DNA of 64,000 nt, from NCBI GenBank assembly GCA_963665525.1, contig OY762280.1, forward strand, positions 4,030,001 through 4,094,000, in the 5' to 3' direction. Positions 35,424-44,038 of the stretch are shown here, one piece after another (the first letter of the stretch is position 1; each line of letters begins with the position of its first letter). The DNA comes from UBA12077 sp963665525. Lineage in GTDB: Bacteria; Bacteroidota; Bacteroidia; Bacteroidales; UBA12077. The notes under the pieces were generated by a model. It saw nothing but the letters and a program-made list of their open reading frames with translations. It ran no database searches and had not been told where the DNA came from. Position numbers and translations under genes: made by a program.

Positions 35424-36910
35424 TGATGATAATAACAGCATTGCCAATATTAATACCATTTATATTAATCATTATAATGATTATGGTTCGCTCTGAACAA
35501 GTTTCAAAATGGCTTGGAGTGGCAGGTAGTTTTGTATTGCTTGTGGTTGCGGTGTTGGTTTTTTACAATTTAAAAAACAATGGCATATTGCTTATTCATA
35601 TGGGTGGGTGGAAAGCTCCATTTGGCATTACTCTGGTAATTGATTATTTGAGTAGCATCATGCTCATCATTTCATCTTTAATTGTATTGGCCATATCTAT
35701 CTATGCAATATCATTTCTGGAAGCCAAACAACAAAGTTCAAAATTTTATGTTTTCTTCTTTTCCCTTGTAATGGGTATTAATGGATCTTTTATAACGGGT
35801 GATGTTTTCAATTTATATGTGTGGTTCGAAGTGATGTTGATGTCTTCTTTTGTATTAATTACTTTGGGGAATACAAAAGAGCAACTCGAAGGAGGGATCA
35901 AATACCTGGCGCTTAATTTGCTGGGATCTTTATTTTTTTTAGCGGGACTAGGGTTACTGTATGGTAAAACAGGGACTTTAAATATGGCCCATTTGGCATC
36001 AATTCTTAGAAATGATCAGCAGGCAATATTGATGAATACTTCTGCTATTTTATTTTTTATTGCATTTGGAATAAAAGCTGCTGTATTTCCTTTGTTCTTT
36101 TGGTTGCCGGCTTCATATCATACCTCAAACATTACTGTTTCGGCATTGTTTGCAGGATTATTAACGAAGGTTGGTGTTTATGCTTTTATTCGGTTTTTCA
36201 CTTTATTTTTTATTCAGGATCAGATTTTTTGGCATAAGCTTTTACTTATTATTAGCGGATTGACAATGGTGGTGGGAGGAACATCGGCATCAGTTCATTA
36301 CGATACACGCAGAATATTATCATATCATATTATTAGTCAGATAGGATATATGATCATGGGATTAGGAATATATACTCCATTAGCTATTACTGGAGCTATA
36401 TTTTTTACAATACATAATATGGTAGCAAAGACCAATACTTTTCTGGTGGCAGGATTAATTCATAAACTTAAAGGAACTTTTTATTTAAAAGATATTGGAG
36501 GCTTACTTAAACAGAGTCCGTTTTTAGCTATACTTTTTACTGTTCCTGCATTTGCGCTTGTTGGAGTCCCTCCTTTATCAGGTTTTTTTGCCAAGTTTAT
36601 GCTAATTAAAGCTGGGGTTGATGATGGGCATTTTATCATAGTTTTTATTGCTGTGCTGACAGGATTGTTAACTCTTTATTCGATGATAAAAATATGGAAT
36701 GAGGCTTTTCTTAAAAAACAGCCCCAAAACAATTATGCTATTGAAGAAACCAAAAAATTAAAATTCTTAGAAGTTTTACCTTCCGTACTATTAGGTTTAA
36801 CAAGTATATTCTTGGGTGTGTTTTCAGCTCGTATATTCGATATCATCATAGAAGCTGCAAACCAGCTCATGAATTCATCAGCTTATATTGAACAGGTTTT
36901 AAATTTATAA
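35423..36910 (+). CDS. mrpD: Mrp Na+/H+ antiporter subunit D
   Basis: This 495-residue NuoN/NuoM-like protein has about 14 membrane segments. It has the antiporter motifs FNLYVWFEVMLMSSFVLITL, FGIKAAVFPLFFWLPASYHT and LVGVPPLSGFFAKFMLIKAG. With MrpA it provides the proton- and cation-translocating half-channels. It lies between mrpC and mrpE in the conserved gene order. Confidence 0.94.
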   Translation: MMIITALPILIPFILIIIMIMVRSEQVSKWLGVAGSFVLLVVAVLVFYNLKNNGILLIHMGGWKAPFGITLVIDYLSSIMLIISSLIVLAISIYAISFLEAKQQSSKFYVFFFSLVMGINGSFITGDVFNLYVWFEVMLMSSFVLITLGNTKEQLEGGIKYLALNLLGSLFFLAGLGLLYGKTGTLNMAHLASILRNDQQAILMNTSAILFFIAFGIKAAVFPLFFWLPASYHTSNITVSALFAGLLTKVGVYAFIRFFTLFFIQDQIFWHKLLLIISGLTMVVGGTSASVHYDTRRILSYHIISQIGYMIMGLGIYTPLAITGAIFFTIHNMVAKTNTFLVAGLIHKLKGTFYLKDIGGLLKQSPFLAILFTVPAFALVGVPPLSGFFAKFMLIKAGVDDGHFIIVFIAVLTGLLTLYSMIKIWNEAFLKKQPQNNYAIEETKKLKFLEVLPSVLLGLTSIFLGVFSARIFDIIIEAANQLMNSSAYIEQVLNL

Positions 36911-36915
36911 TACGT

Positions 36916-37248
36916 ATGATAGTTATAAAAAAGATTTATTATATCATTGAATTCATTGTTTTTTACATCTTTAAACTGGTGCAATCTAATTTGTTTATTG
37001 CTTACGATATCTTAACACCAAAATTGCATACAGTTCCCGATATCGTAAAAGTACCAATTATACTAAAATCAGATTTAGGCTTGTTATTGTTTAGTAATTT
37101 AGTATCAATGACACCCGGATCGTTAAGTATTGATATGAACAAGGAGAAAACTATTCTTGAAGTTCATGTATTGTATAATAAAGATAAAGAAAAGGTGTTG
37201 AAAGAAATAGGAAGTATTCAGAGTAAAATTAACTATTTAATCACTTAA
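36916..37248 (+). CDS. mrpE: Mrp Na+/H+ antiporter subunit E
   Basis: This 110-residue MNHE-family protein has one N-terminal membrane segment, the conserved LVSMTPGSLSIDMNKEKTIL region and a short cytoplasmic tail. It is shorter than many MrpE proteins (about 160), which have a second N-terminal membrane segment. Its place between mrpD and mrpF confirms the call. Confidence 0.88.
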   Translation: MIVIKKIYYIIEFIVFYIFKLVQSNLFIAYDILTPKLHTVPDIVKVPIILKSDLGLLLFSNLVSMTPGSLSIDMNKEKTILEVHVLYNKDKEKVLKEIGSIQSKINYLIT

Positions 37249-37250
37249 GT

Positions 37251-37526
37251 ATGGCATTCGAATCATTCAATATTATTATTTTAATGGCATTTATATTATT
37301 GCTCTTATCGATGATCATATCTCTTTTTCGTCTAATAGCTGGACCTACAGTTTATGATCGAATTGTGGCATTAGATCTCATTGCATCAATTGTTATGGGA
37401 TTTATTATCATGTATAGTGTTACGGTAAATAAGGCTTTGTATTTCGATGTTGTAATTATTATCTCCCTTATTTCGTTTATAGGTACTGTTTCAACATCAA
37501 CATATTTAAAAACAAAAAAGCGATGA
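37251..37526 (+). CDS. mrpF: Mrp Na+/H+ antiporter subunit F
   Basis: This 91-residue protein has three membrane segments and the MnhF block LIAGPTVYDRIVALDLIASI. It overlaps mrpG by four bases and follows mrpE by two. Confidence 0.92.
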   Translation: MAFESFNIIILMAFILLLLSMIISLFRLIAGPTVYDRIVALDLIASIVMGFIIMYSVTVNKALYFDVVIIISLISFIGTVSTSTYLKTKKR

Positions 37527-37807
37527 TTTTATTAAGTTCAATATTTATATTATTTGGCGCTGTATTTATTTTTATTGCTTCGTTGGGGATGCTTCGATTT
37601 AAAGATTTATATAGTCGAATGCATGCAACAACAAAGGCTACATCGTTTGGGATATTACTTTTGATTATGGGAATAGCCTTGTTTTATAATATAGCAATGA
37701 TATGGATAAAGTCAGGATTGGTCATCATATTTATATATCTGACAGCACCTTTAGCATCACATTCTATCGCTAAGTCTTATAAAGAAAGAGATAAATCATT
37801 CGATTAA
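37523..37807 (+). CDS. mrpG: Mrp Na+/H+ antiporter subunit G
   Basis: This 94-residue protein has three membrane segments and the MnhG/PhaG motif LGMLRFKDLYSRMHATTKAT. It is the last gene of the operon. Its 3' end overlaps the convergent PsiE-like gene by 12 bases, leaving no room for a separate terminator between them. Confidence 0.93.
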   Translation: MILLSSIFILFGAVFIFIASLGMLRFKDLYSRMHATTKATSFGILLLIMGIALFYNIAMIWIKSGLVIIFIYLTAPLASHSIAKSYKERDKSFD

Positions 37808-38239
37808 TTTATTTTCTCCTTTTCGATTTATCCTAAAGCTGATATCCGCTTTCTTTACAAGGAAATATGTTACCCCTAAGGCAACAGTCATTATTGCCAG
37901 GCTAATAAGCTCTTCAGTTGTATATTTTTTAAAATCCCATACAATTGCTTTTCTTGAGATAGCAATAATAGCTACCAGAATAATAAATTCAACATGTACG
38001 ATATCTTCTTTTAGATAAGCTTTGACTGTTTCTAATAGTTCTAACCCAATAAGTAAAACCAGAAACAGACTAAATAGAGACATAAGACCAGAAGAATCAA
38101 TAATAAGAATGGGTTCTTCCATTATTTTTTTTAAGATCTCGTATACAATATCAATAAATGCCAATATCAATATTACAGACATGACAATTAAAATTCCCCA
38201 AATAATTAATCGTTCTACATATTTTACAAGTTTTGACAT
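37796..38239 (-). CDS. PsiE-like membrane protein
   Basis: This 147-residue protein has four predicted membrane segments. Its LETVKAYLKEDIVHVEFIIL and VAIIAISRKAIVWDFK regions resemble the phosphate-starvation-inducible PsiE family (PF06146), whose biochemical role is unknown. It is convergent with mrpG and divergent from the universal stress protein. It shares with that gene a control region containing a 31-bp palindrome. The family call is fairly good; a link to phosphate is only by name. Confidence 0.7.
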   Translation of the reverse strand: MSKLVKYVERLIIWGILIVMSVILILAFIDIVYEILKKIMEEPILIIDSSGLMSLFSLFLVLLIGLELLETVKAYLKEDIVHVEFIILVAIIAISRKAIVWDFKKYTTEELISLAIMTVALGVTYFLVKKADISFRINRKGENKLIE

Positions 38240-38279
38240 TTCTTTTGTTTTTAAAACAGTCTAATGAATTTGTTTATTT

Positions 38280-38310
38280 ACTAAACAAAACATGATGTTG
38301 TTTGTTTAGT
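38280..38310. promoter_or_regulatory. 31-bp palindrome between divergent psiE-like and usp genes
   Basis: The arms ACTAAACAAA (38280-38289) and TTTGTTTAGT (38301-38310) are exact inverted copies. The centre AACAT-G-ATGTT is also symmetric, so the site is nearly continuous over 31 bp. It lies 28 bp before the Usp start codon. A regulator binding site shared by both genes is likely. Confidence 0.55.
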
Positions 38311-38338
38311 TTAAAAGTACAAATTAAAAGCCTAAATT

Positions 38339-39475
38339 ATGAGATTACTTCAAGATATTTTAGTTGCGACAGATTTCAGCGAATCTTCTGATCGAGCAAT
38401 TCAGGCGTCTATATTATTGGCTAAGCGATTTAAATCGAGAATCGTTTTGTTGCATGTTGCCTCCGAAGAAAATGTTTCAGAAGAAACAAAAAAACTGATT
38501 GAACAGTCTATTCAGAATAGGCTTCATGAATTAAAAGAAAAAATATCGAAAGATGGAGCATATGTTTCTGATATCATAATAGAGAAAGGGGTTGCTTTTG
38601 AAAAAATAATTCAGGTAGCCCAGGCACGAAATGTCAATGTAATTGTTGCGGGTTCTGGATCAAAAGATCACAATGATAATTTTAAATTAGGTACCACTGT
38701 AGAGAAATTGATGCGTAAGAATCAAATTCCATTGTGGGTGGTTAAAAACGAAGATGTAAAACCAATTTCTAAAATCACCTGTCCTGTAGACTTTTCAGAT
38801 GCATCACGAAGAGCCTTGTTAAATGCAATATCCCTGGCTAAAAGATTTGATGCCGAACTTTCGGTCTTACATGTTTTTGTTCCTGTTGTGAGTACATCGG
38901 TTCGTATAAGTTTGAATATAGAAGAAGAGAATACGAATTTAAGAAAGATCAAGGAAAAGGAGTTTGACCGATTTTTAAATGAAATTGATTTTAAATCAGT
39001 TCGTTTTACGAAAGATCTTTTAATGGGCATTCCGGATGTAGAAATTTTTAGAGCCATCAAACGGCAAAATACAGATTTATTACTGATGGGAACGACTGGG
39101 AAAACAAGTTTAAGTAAGCTTTTAATGGGTAGTGTTACAGAAAAAGTTACACGTGAGTTACCATGTAGTTTTATAACTACCAAAGCCAGAGATATTACAG
39201 ATGGTTATCTGGAAAGTAATCTCAAGGGGATTGAATCTATTCTTAACCCGGCACGAAATGCTTTTAAGAAAGGCGATTATGAATTAGCGATTGAGGAGTT
39301 TACTATTGGCTTAAAACAATATCCTGATAATATTCCTATTTTAATAGGCTTAATAGATTCGTATAAAGCCTTGGGAAACAATATTAAAGTTGAATTTTAT
39401 AACGAATATAAAGCAGAGGTTCTGGATAGAATCTGGGGCAAAGATATTATGGATAAAATGATACAAGACTCTTAA
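38339..39475 (+). CDS. Tandem universal stress protein with C-terminal TPR-like extension
   Basis: This 378-residue protein has two Usp domains (about 1-140 and 144-285). The first opens with QDILVATDFSESSDRAIQAS and the second with SKITCPVDFSDASRRALLNA. The second keeps the ATP-binding pattern G-x2-G-x9-G-S in MGTTGKTSLSKLLMGSVTEK. A TPR-like tail (about 295-360, AFKKGDYELAIEEFTIGLKQ) is less usual. It is transcribed away from the PsiE-like gene and from the Mrp operon. It probably responds to stress or membrane energetics and may bind a partner through the tail. Confidence 0.87.
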   Translation: MRLLQDILVATDFSESSDRAIQASILLAKRFKSRIVLLHVASEENVSEETKKLIEQSIQNRLHELKEKISKDGAYVSDIIIEKGVAFEKIIQVAQARNVNVIVAGSGSKDHNDNFKLGTTVEKLMRKNQIPLWVVKNEDVKPISKITCPVDFSDASRRALLNAISLAKRFDAELSVLHVFVPVVSTSVRISLNIEEENTNLRKIKEKEFDRFLNEIDFKSVRFTKDLLMGIPDVEIFRAIKRQNTDLLLMGTTGKTSLSKLLMGSVTEKVTRELPCSFITTKARDITDGYLESNLKGIESILNPARNAFKKGDYELAIEEFTIGLKQYPDNIPILIGLIDSYKALGNNIKVEFYNEYKAEVLDRIWGKDIMDKMIQDS

Positions 39476-39582
39476 TATACTAGAAATTTTTTCTTGCCTA
39501 TAAGGAAACAAATATGTGATAATATTTCTTTAAGGCTAAAGATTGATTAAAATAAAAATTAGTGAATGTTAGTTGTTTAGAT

Positions 39583-39590
39583 TAACTTTG
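39583..39590 (+). promoter_or_regulatory. -7 element for the small-protein locus
   Basis: TAACTTTG matches the Bacteroidota -7 consensus exactly. Transcription would start near 39596-39598, exactly where the proposed closing stem of the leader begins. No TTG was seen at 19-20 bp upstream. Confidence 0.5.
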
Positions 39591-39596
39591 CACATC

Positions 39597-39704
39597 TAAG
39601 CTTTTCAGAAAGTGTTATTCATTTAATGAATAACAATACGCTCGTATAAAACTGCAAGAACTCGCATTTAAGTGATTACAAGACTACCCTCTCTACAAAG
39701 CTTA
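39597..39704 (+). ncRNA. Structured leader RNA candidate
   Basis: TAAGCTTT (39597-39604) and AAAGCTTA (39697-39704) can pair as an 8-bp closing stem. Inside are a perfect 10-bp hairpin with a TTA loop (39613-39635) and a short ATAC-GCTC-GTAT hairpin. An alternative local hairpin, CTTT-TCAG-AAAG, uses part of the 5' strand and could compete with the closing stem. The leader lies between a -7 element and a 53-codon gene. I do not recognise a known riboswitch class. It could instead be a stand-alone small RNA. Confidence 0.45.
39613..39635. repeat. Perfect 23-bp palindrome
   Basis: TGTTATTCAT-TTA-ATGAATAACA is a perfect 10-3-10 inverted repeat inside the leader of the small-protein gene. It may act as an RNA hairpin or a protein-binding site. 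Confidence 0.7.
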
Positions 39705-39758
39705 ACCACATAAATAATACTAAATAAGATTTTAAAATTTATTGAAAGGATAAATTAT

Positions 39759-39920
39759 ATGCATGAAAAGAAACAACCCATTTTTAAATCACCTGATCTA
39801 AATAAAATGCAAAGCGTAAAAGTTGATTTTAAGACAACTATATATATCCCTATTGGAGATGATCCGGTTAAAGCTAAAAAACGTTACTTAGAACAAATTA
39901 ATGCTAGATATGGTAATTAG
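39759..39920 (+). CDS. Small conserved-looking protein of 53 residues
   Basis: The frame starts ATGCATGAAAAG after an AAAGGA ribosome site 8 bases upstream and encodes 53 residues. It begins MHEKKQPIFKSPDLNKMQSV, continues with VDFKTTIYIPIGDDPVKAKK and ends YLEQINARYGN. It is hydrophilic, basic and without membrane segments or Cys. The pattern of an acidic-Pro motif followed by a helix with Lys, Arg, Tyr and Leu looks like a folded small protein rather than a chance frame. It has its own promoter, leader and terminator. Function unknown; a nucleic-acid-binding role is possible but unsupported. Confidence 0.7.
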   Translation: MHEKKQPIFKSPDLNKMQSVKVDFKTTIYIPIGDDPVKAKKRYLEQINARYGN

Positions 39921-39950
39921 AATTAAGATTGGTAAGATATAATAATAAAA

Positions 39951-39982
39951 AAGACTTCCAGTTTTCTGAAAGCCTTTTTTTT
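39951..39982 (+). terminator. Terminator of the small-protein gene
   Basis: AAG-A-CTT-C-CAG-TTTT-CTG-A-AAG-C-CTT folds as a stem with two A-C mismatches and a TTTT loop, followed by eight T residues. It lies 30 bases after the stop codon. Confidence 0.75.
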
Positions 39983-40024
39983 GGTTTATCTAATGAGACT
40001 AGATATGATTATTTCATATAAGAC

Positions 40025-42439
40025 TTATTCATAACGCAAACTATCTACAGGATTTTGTCTAGCTGTTTTTATGGCTTGATACATAACTGTAATCCAGGCA
40101 ATGGTAAGTGCAAGTAGTGTTGCCATAATGAACGATCCTATTTTTATATCTACGTGATAAGCAAATTTTTGCAACCATTTTTGCATAAGAAAATAACCTA
40201 TAGGCCAAGCTATCATATTAGCCAGAACAATTAATAATGAAAAATTTCGAATTAACAGGGAGATGATGTTGGATGTAGTTGCTCCATTCACTTTTCGTAT
40301 ACCAATTTCTTTTCTTTTTTTCTCGGCAACAAATGTTGAAAGACCAAACAATCCTAAACATGCAATAAATATAGCGAGTATAGAAAAATAAGCGAATAAC
40401 TTTCCGGTAACAAACTCTTCTTTGTGTAAATTCACGAAATCATCATCTAAAAAATAGTATTCCATAGGGCTATCGGGTACAAATTTTGCCCAGGTATCTT
40501 GCATGTAATTTACTATTTTGGGCAAGTTTTTATCGTTAATACGCACAGAACAATACGCTGTATACCTCCATTTGGCATTTAACATTAATAGCGATCCTAC
40601 ATTTTTATGTAAAGTGCTAAATGAAAAGTTCTTTACAACTCCAATAATAGTATATAGCTGGTTATTCTGTCGAAATTGTTTTCCTATGGGTTCTTTGTAT
40701 CCTAATTCTTTTTGTAAACTTTCATTAATAACAGCACCTAGGGTGTCGCCCGAATATTGATCTGAAAAGAACCGACCGTGAGCCATTTTAACTTGATAGG
40801 TGTTTATAAAATCAGGTTCAACACCAATTACTCTTGGATTAAGCATTCCTCCCTTATCTTCAGATACTGGCAAGAAATACCCGTTAAAACCTCTTCCGGG
40901 AACTGTTTCAGTGAAAGATATACTGCTAATATCTGAATAGGCCGACAATTCATTTTTAAAGGCTTGTTGATTTTCTCTTAGTTTCCAGGTTCTTTCAATT
41001 ACAATTATATTTTCTTTGTTATAACCCAGGTCTTTTGTCTGAATGTAATTTAACTGACTACGAATAATTAAAGTACTAATGAAAAGAATAGTTGCTATTG
41101 TAAACTGGAATATAACCAGTCCGTTTCGCAGAACATTCGATTTGCCAAAAGAAAGTAATTGTCCTTGAATAACTTTTAAGATTTTAATAGATGATAAATA
41201 AAGGGCAGAATAAAGGCCTGAACAAATACCAAGTATTAAGGCTAAAAGGAATAGGGCAATAACAATCTCAGGGTTTTTTGCATATTCGATATGAATATTT
41301 TTAAAAGTCAGGTTATTAAGGTATGGTAATATAAATTCTACAATGATCATAGCCAGAATTAAAGAAAACAGGCTGTAGATCACAGATTCAAATAAAAATT
41401 GCACAATCAATTTTTTACGTGAAGAACCAATTACTTTACGAATTCCCACTTCCTTTGCTCTAATGGTTGAACGAGCAGTAGATAAGTTCGTGAAATTGAT
41501 GCCTGCAAGCACAAGGATAAATATTGCAATTACAGAAAAAAAGTATACATAAATTTCACTTGAATTGACTTCTATCTCAGATTCAGTATGCGATTTTAAA
41601 TGGATATCTGAAATAGGCTGCAGGTGCATCATATACTTATTGCCGGATGAAAGCATTTTTTCTAAGGTTACACCAAAAGCTTTCTCAATTTCCGGAGCTA
41701 AATGTTCGTGGATAATAGGAGTACTTTTTTCAATAAATACTGTTTCTGGCGTATTGTCTTTTAAAACCAAATAAGTATATGTGAAATCATTATTAATCCA
41801 GGTGGTTTGTTTCGATACCCAGTGTGAAGAGTATGAGATTAAGAGGTCGTAGTGGAAATGTGAATTGGAAGGACAATTTTGAGTAACACCTGTAACTTTA
41901 TATTCTTTAGAATTAATGCGTATGGTTTGATTTAAAGGATCTTTATTACTAAAATACTTTTTAGCTTGTGCTTCGGTGATGACCACAGATCCGGGATCAA
42001 TTAATGCTGATTTAGGATCTCCACTAAGCATGTCAAATGTAAAAATATCGAAGAAATTCCGATCGGCATAAAACACATTATTTTCAACATACATGTTATC
42101 ATTAACTTTTACGGTAACTGTTCCGTTTGCTGTGGCATGAAGCATTCGTGTAGCTTTTACTACTTCAGGTATGCCATCAACAAAAATACCGCCAACAGCT
42201 GCTCCTGTATGTGTAAATTCCGATTCATTTCCCTGGATTAAGGCTTTGACTTTTATACGATAGATATTTTCGTAGTTATCGTGGAATTTATCATAACTAA
42301 GCTCATCTCTCACATATAAAAAAATCAATATACTGCATGCTAAACCAATGGTTAGGCCTGTAATATTTATTATTGAAAATAGCTTGTATCTCCAAAAATT
42401 ACGAATGGTGATTCTTAAAAAACTTAATAACATAATCAT
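40025..42439 (-). CDS. MacB/FtsX-type ABC transporter permease (tandem MacB_PCD + FtsX)
   Basis: This 804-residue protein has two repeats. Each has a membrane helix, a MacB periplasmic core domain and an FtsX three-helix block. The first helix is at about 21-41. The first FtsX block has LAGINFTNLSTARSTIRAKE and EVGIRKVIGSSRKKLI, and the second has CLGLFGLSTFVAEKKRKEIG and IRKVNGATTSNIISLL. This eight-helix type is common in Bacteroidota and works with a LolD/MacB-like ATPase, which is not in the window. It is divergent from an NtrC-type regulator and its kinase, its probable control system. The substrate is unknown. M3 could be the real start. Confidence 0.88.
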   Translation of the reverse strand: MIMLLSFLRITIRNFWRYKLFSIINITGLTIGLACSILIFLYVRDELSYDKFHDNYENIYRIKVKALIQGNESEFTHTGAAVGGIFVDGIPEVVKATRMLHATANGTVTVKVNDNMYVENNVFYADRNFFDIFTFDMLSGDPKSALIDPGSVVITEAQAKKYFSNKDPLNQTIRINSKEYKVTGVTQNCPSNSHFHYDLLISYSSHWVSKQTTWINNDFTYTYLVLKDNTPETVFIEKSTPIIHEHLAPEIEKAFGVTLEKMLSSGNKYMMHLQPISDIHLKSHTESEIEVNSSEIYVYFFSVIAIFILVLAGINFTNLSTARSTIRAKEVGIRKVIGSSRKKLIVQFLFESVIYSLFSLILAMIIVEFILPYLNNLTFKNIHIEYAKNPEIVIALFLLALILGICSGLYSALYLSSIKILKVIQGQLLSFGKSNVLRNGLVIFQFTIATILFISTLIIRSQLNYIQTKDLGYNKENIIVIERTWKLRENQQAFKNELSAYSDISSISFTETVPGRGFNGYFLPVSEDKGGMLNPRVIGVEPDFINTYQVKMAHGRFFSDQYSGDTLGAVINESLQKELGYKEPIGKQFRQNNQLYTIIGVVKNFSFSTLHKNVGSLLMLNAKWRYTAYCSVRINDKNLPKIVNYMQDTWAKFVPDSPMEYYFLDDDFVNLHKEEFVTGKLFAYFSILAIFIACLGLFGLSTFVAEKKRKEIGIRKVNGATTSNIISLLIRNFSLLIVLANMIAWPIGYFLMQKWLQKFAYHVDIKIGSFIMATLLALTIAWITVMYQAIKTARQNPVDSLRYE

Positions 42440-42481
42440 CTAATTTTTACAAGTTATATAATCTAATTTTTATTTAATAGT

Positions 42482-42506
42482 GGATAGAATAGAAATTATT
42501 CTATCC
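42482..42506. repeat. Perfect inverted repeat in the permease/NtrC control region
   Basis: GGATAGAATA-GAAAT-TATTCTATCC has 10-bp arms and a 5-base loop. It lies between the divergent permease and regulator genes and could be the activator site of the NtrC-type protein or an RNA hairpin in the permease leader. Confidence 0.6.
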
Positions 42507-42527
42507 GAATACAGTATTTCTATATAA

Positions 42528-42548
42528 ACCAACTTTGTGCCACTTTTA
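42528..42548 (-). promoter_or_regulatory. Candidate sigma-54-like promoter for the permease gene
   Basis: On the minus strand the sequence reads AAAAGTGGCACAAAGTTGGTT. TGGCAC matches the -24 element exactly. The -12 part, TTGG, is one base too close and lacks the GC. It would start transcription about 80 bases before the permease and is next to a sigma-54 activator gene. Confidence 0.35.
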
Positions 42549-42644
42549 TAAAGCGCTGAAAAACAACACAAAAAGAAATGTGAGAATGAAAAGGTGGTCA
42601 AAAAAATTTACTATGTGGTAAAAATATTTTACCTTGCAGCAAAC

Positions 42645-44024
42645 ATGGCTTCTATGGATAAAAACAATATTCTGGTTGTCGATGATGATCCTTCAGTAAT
42701 TGAAACCCTTGAGATTATTCTTGAAAAAGAAAAAATGATGGTTACAGGAATAAATACGCCCGAAAGGATTCATGAGTTTCTGCACCAGGCGGTTTACGAT
42801 GTTATTCTTCTGGATATGAATTTTTCTTCAGGAATAATGACAGGTAACGAAGGAATATATTGGTTAAATGAGATTAAAAAAATGGATCCTGATGCTTTTG
42901 TTATCATGATGACTGCTTATGGCGATTATGAATTGGTGGTTAAAGCGATGAAGGAAGGAGCATTGGATTTTATTGTTAAACCCTGGGAAAATGAAAAATT
43001 AATTGCAACCATAAATAACGCATGCAAACTAAAACATACAAGTTTACAATTGCAAAAAGCAAATAAGGAAAACAAATTACTTAGCAAGGAAATTAGCAGA
43101 TCTAATCAGGAAATTATTGGAAATTCTTCAGTTATGAACGAACTGAAAGAAACTATTGCCAAAATAGCACCAACAGATGCTAATGTTTTAATTACGGGTG
43201 AGAATGGAGTGGGGAAAGAGCTTGTGGCAAGAAGGATTCACAACTTATCAAAAAGAAAAAACAACCTGCTTATTCAGGTTGATGTAGGTGCCATTCATGA
43301 AAGTTTATTTGAAAGTGAATTATTTGGTCATAAAAAAGGGGCTTTTACCGATGCTTTTGAAGATAAACCCGGACGACTTGAAATAGCTTCAGGCGGGACA
43401 CTTTTTCTGGATGAAATTGGGAATATACCGCTTTCCGTTCAGTCGAAATTGTTGAGTGTGTTGCAAAATCGAGAAGCAAATCCTGTAGGTAGCAATACAT
43501 CTTATGCATTTGATATTCGACTTATCTCAGCAAGCAACAAGGATGTAGAAAAACAGATTGAAATGGAAATGTTCCGGAAAGATCTTTTTTACAGGATTAA
43601 TACGATAACTGTTCATGTTCCACCATTAAGAGAAAGAGGCGATGATGTGATTCAACTGGCCGAATTTTTTCTAAAGAAATATGCATCTAAATATGATAAG
43701 AAAACATTAAAACTCAACAATAGCGCCATGGGTAAACTGTTAAGATATGCTTGGCCAGGGAATGTACGAGAGTTGATGCATGCTATTGAAAAAGCTGTAA
43801 TCATGACTTCGGGAGATGTATTAACATCTCATGATTTTGTGTTGGAAAACAAAGTAGTAGGTCATTCTGAAAAATGGCCGGTAAGGTTTAAAGAAATAGA
43901 AAAGCACGCCATTATTCGCTCTCTTAAAAATAACAATAATAGTATTGTTAGTGCAGCACGAGAGCTTGGGTTAACAAGGCAAACCTTGTTTAACAAATGT
44001 AAAAAATACGGTATCGAATATTAA
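42645..44024 (+). CDS. NtrC-type sigma-54-dependent response regulator
   Basis: About 460 residues from the ATG at 42645; the frame can start upstream at a GTG (42594), and MDKNN at 42654 is also possible. It has a receiver domain (ILVVDDDPSVIETLE, LLDMNFS with the phospho-Asp, Lys in FIVKPWEN) and an AAA+ domain (ITGENGVGKELVARRIH, SGGTLFLDEIGNIP). A Fis-type HTH is at the C-terminus (VSAARELGLTRQTLFNKCKK). The sigma-54 contact loop reads ELFGHKKGAFTDA rather than GAFTGA, a variant that occurs in this phylum. It is followed by its kinase gene and is divergent from the MacB/FtsX permease. Confidence 0.9.
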   Translation: MASMDKNNILVVDDDPSVIETLEIILEKEKMMVTGINTPERIHEFLHQAVYDVILLDMNFSSGIMTGNEGIYWLNEIKKMDPDAFVIMMTAYGDYELVVKAMKEGALDFIVKPWENEKLIATINNACKLKHTSLQLQKANKENKLLSKEISRSNQEIIGNSSVMNELKETIAKIAPTDANVLITGENGVGKELVARRIHNLSKRKNNLLIQVDVGAIHESLFESELFGHKKGAFTDAFEDKPGRLEIASGGTLFLDEIGNIPLSVQSKLLSVLQNREANPVGSNTSYAFDIRLISASNKDVEKQIEMEMFRKDLFYRINTITVHVPPLRERGDDVIQLAEFFLKKYASKYDKKTLKLNNSAMGKLLRYAWPGNVRELMHAIEKAVIMTSGDVLTSHDFVLENKVVGHSEKWPVRFKEIEKHAIIRSLKNNNNSIVSAARELGLTRQTLFNKCKKYGIEY

Positions 44025-44038
44025 ATGAATATTGCATT

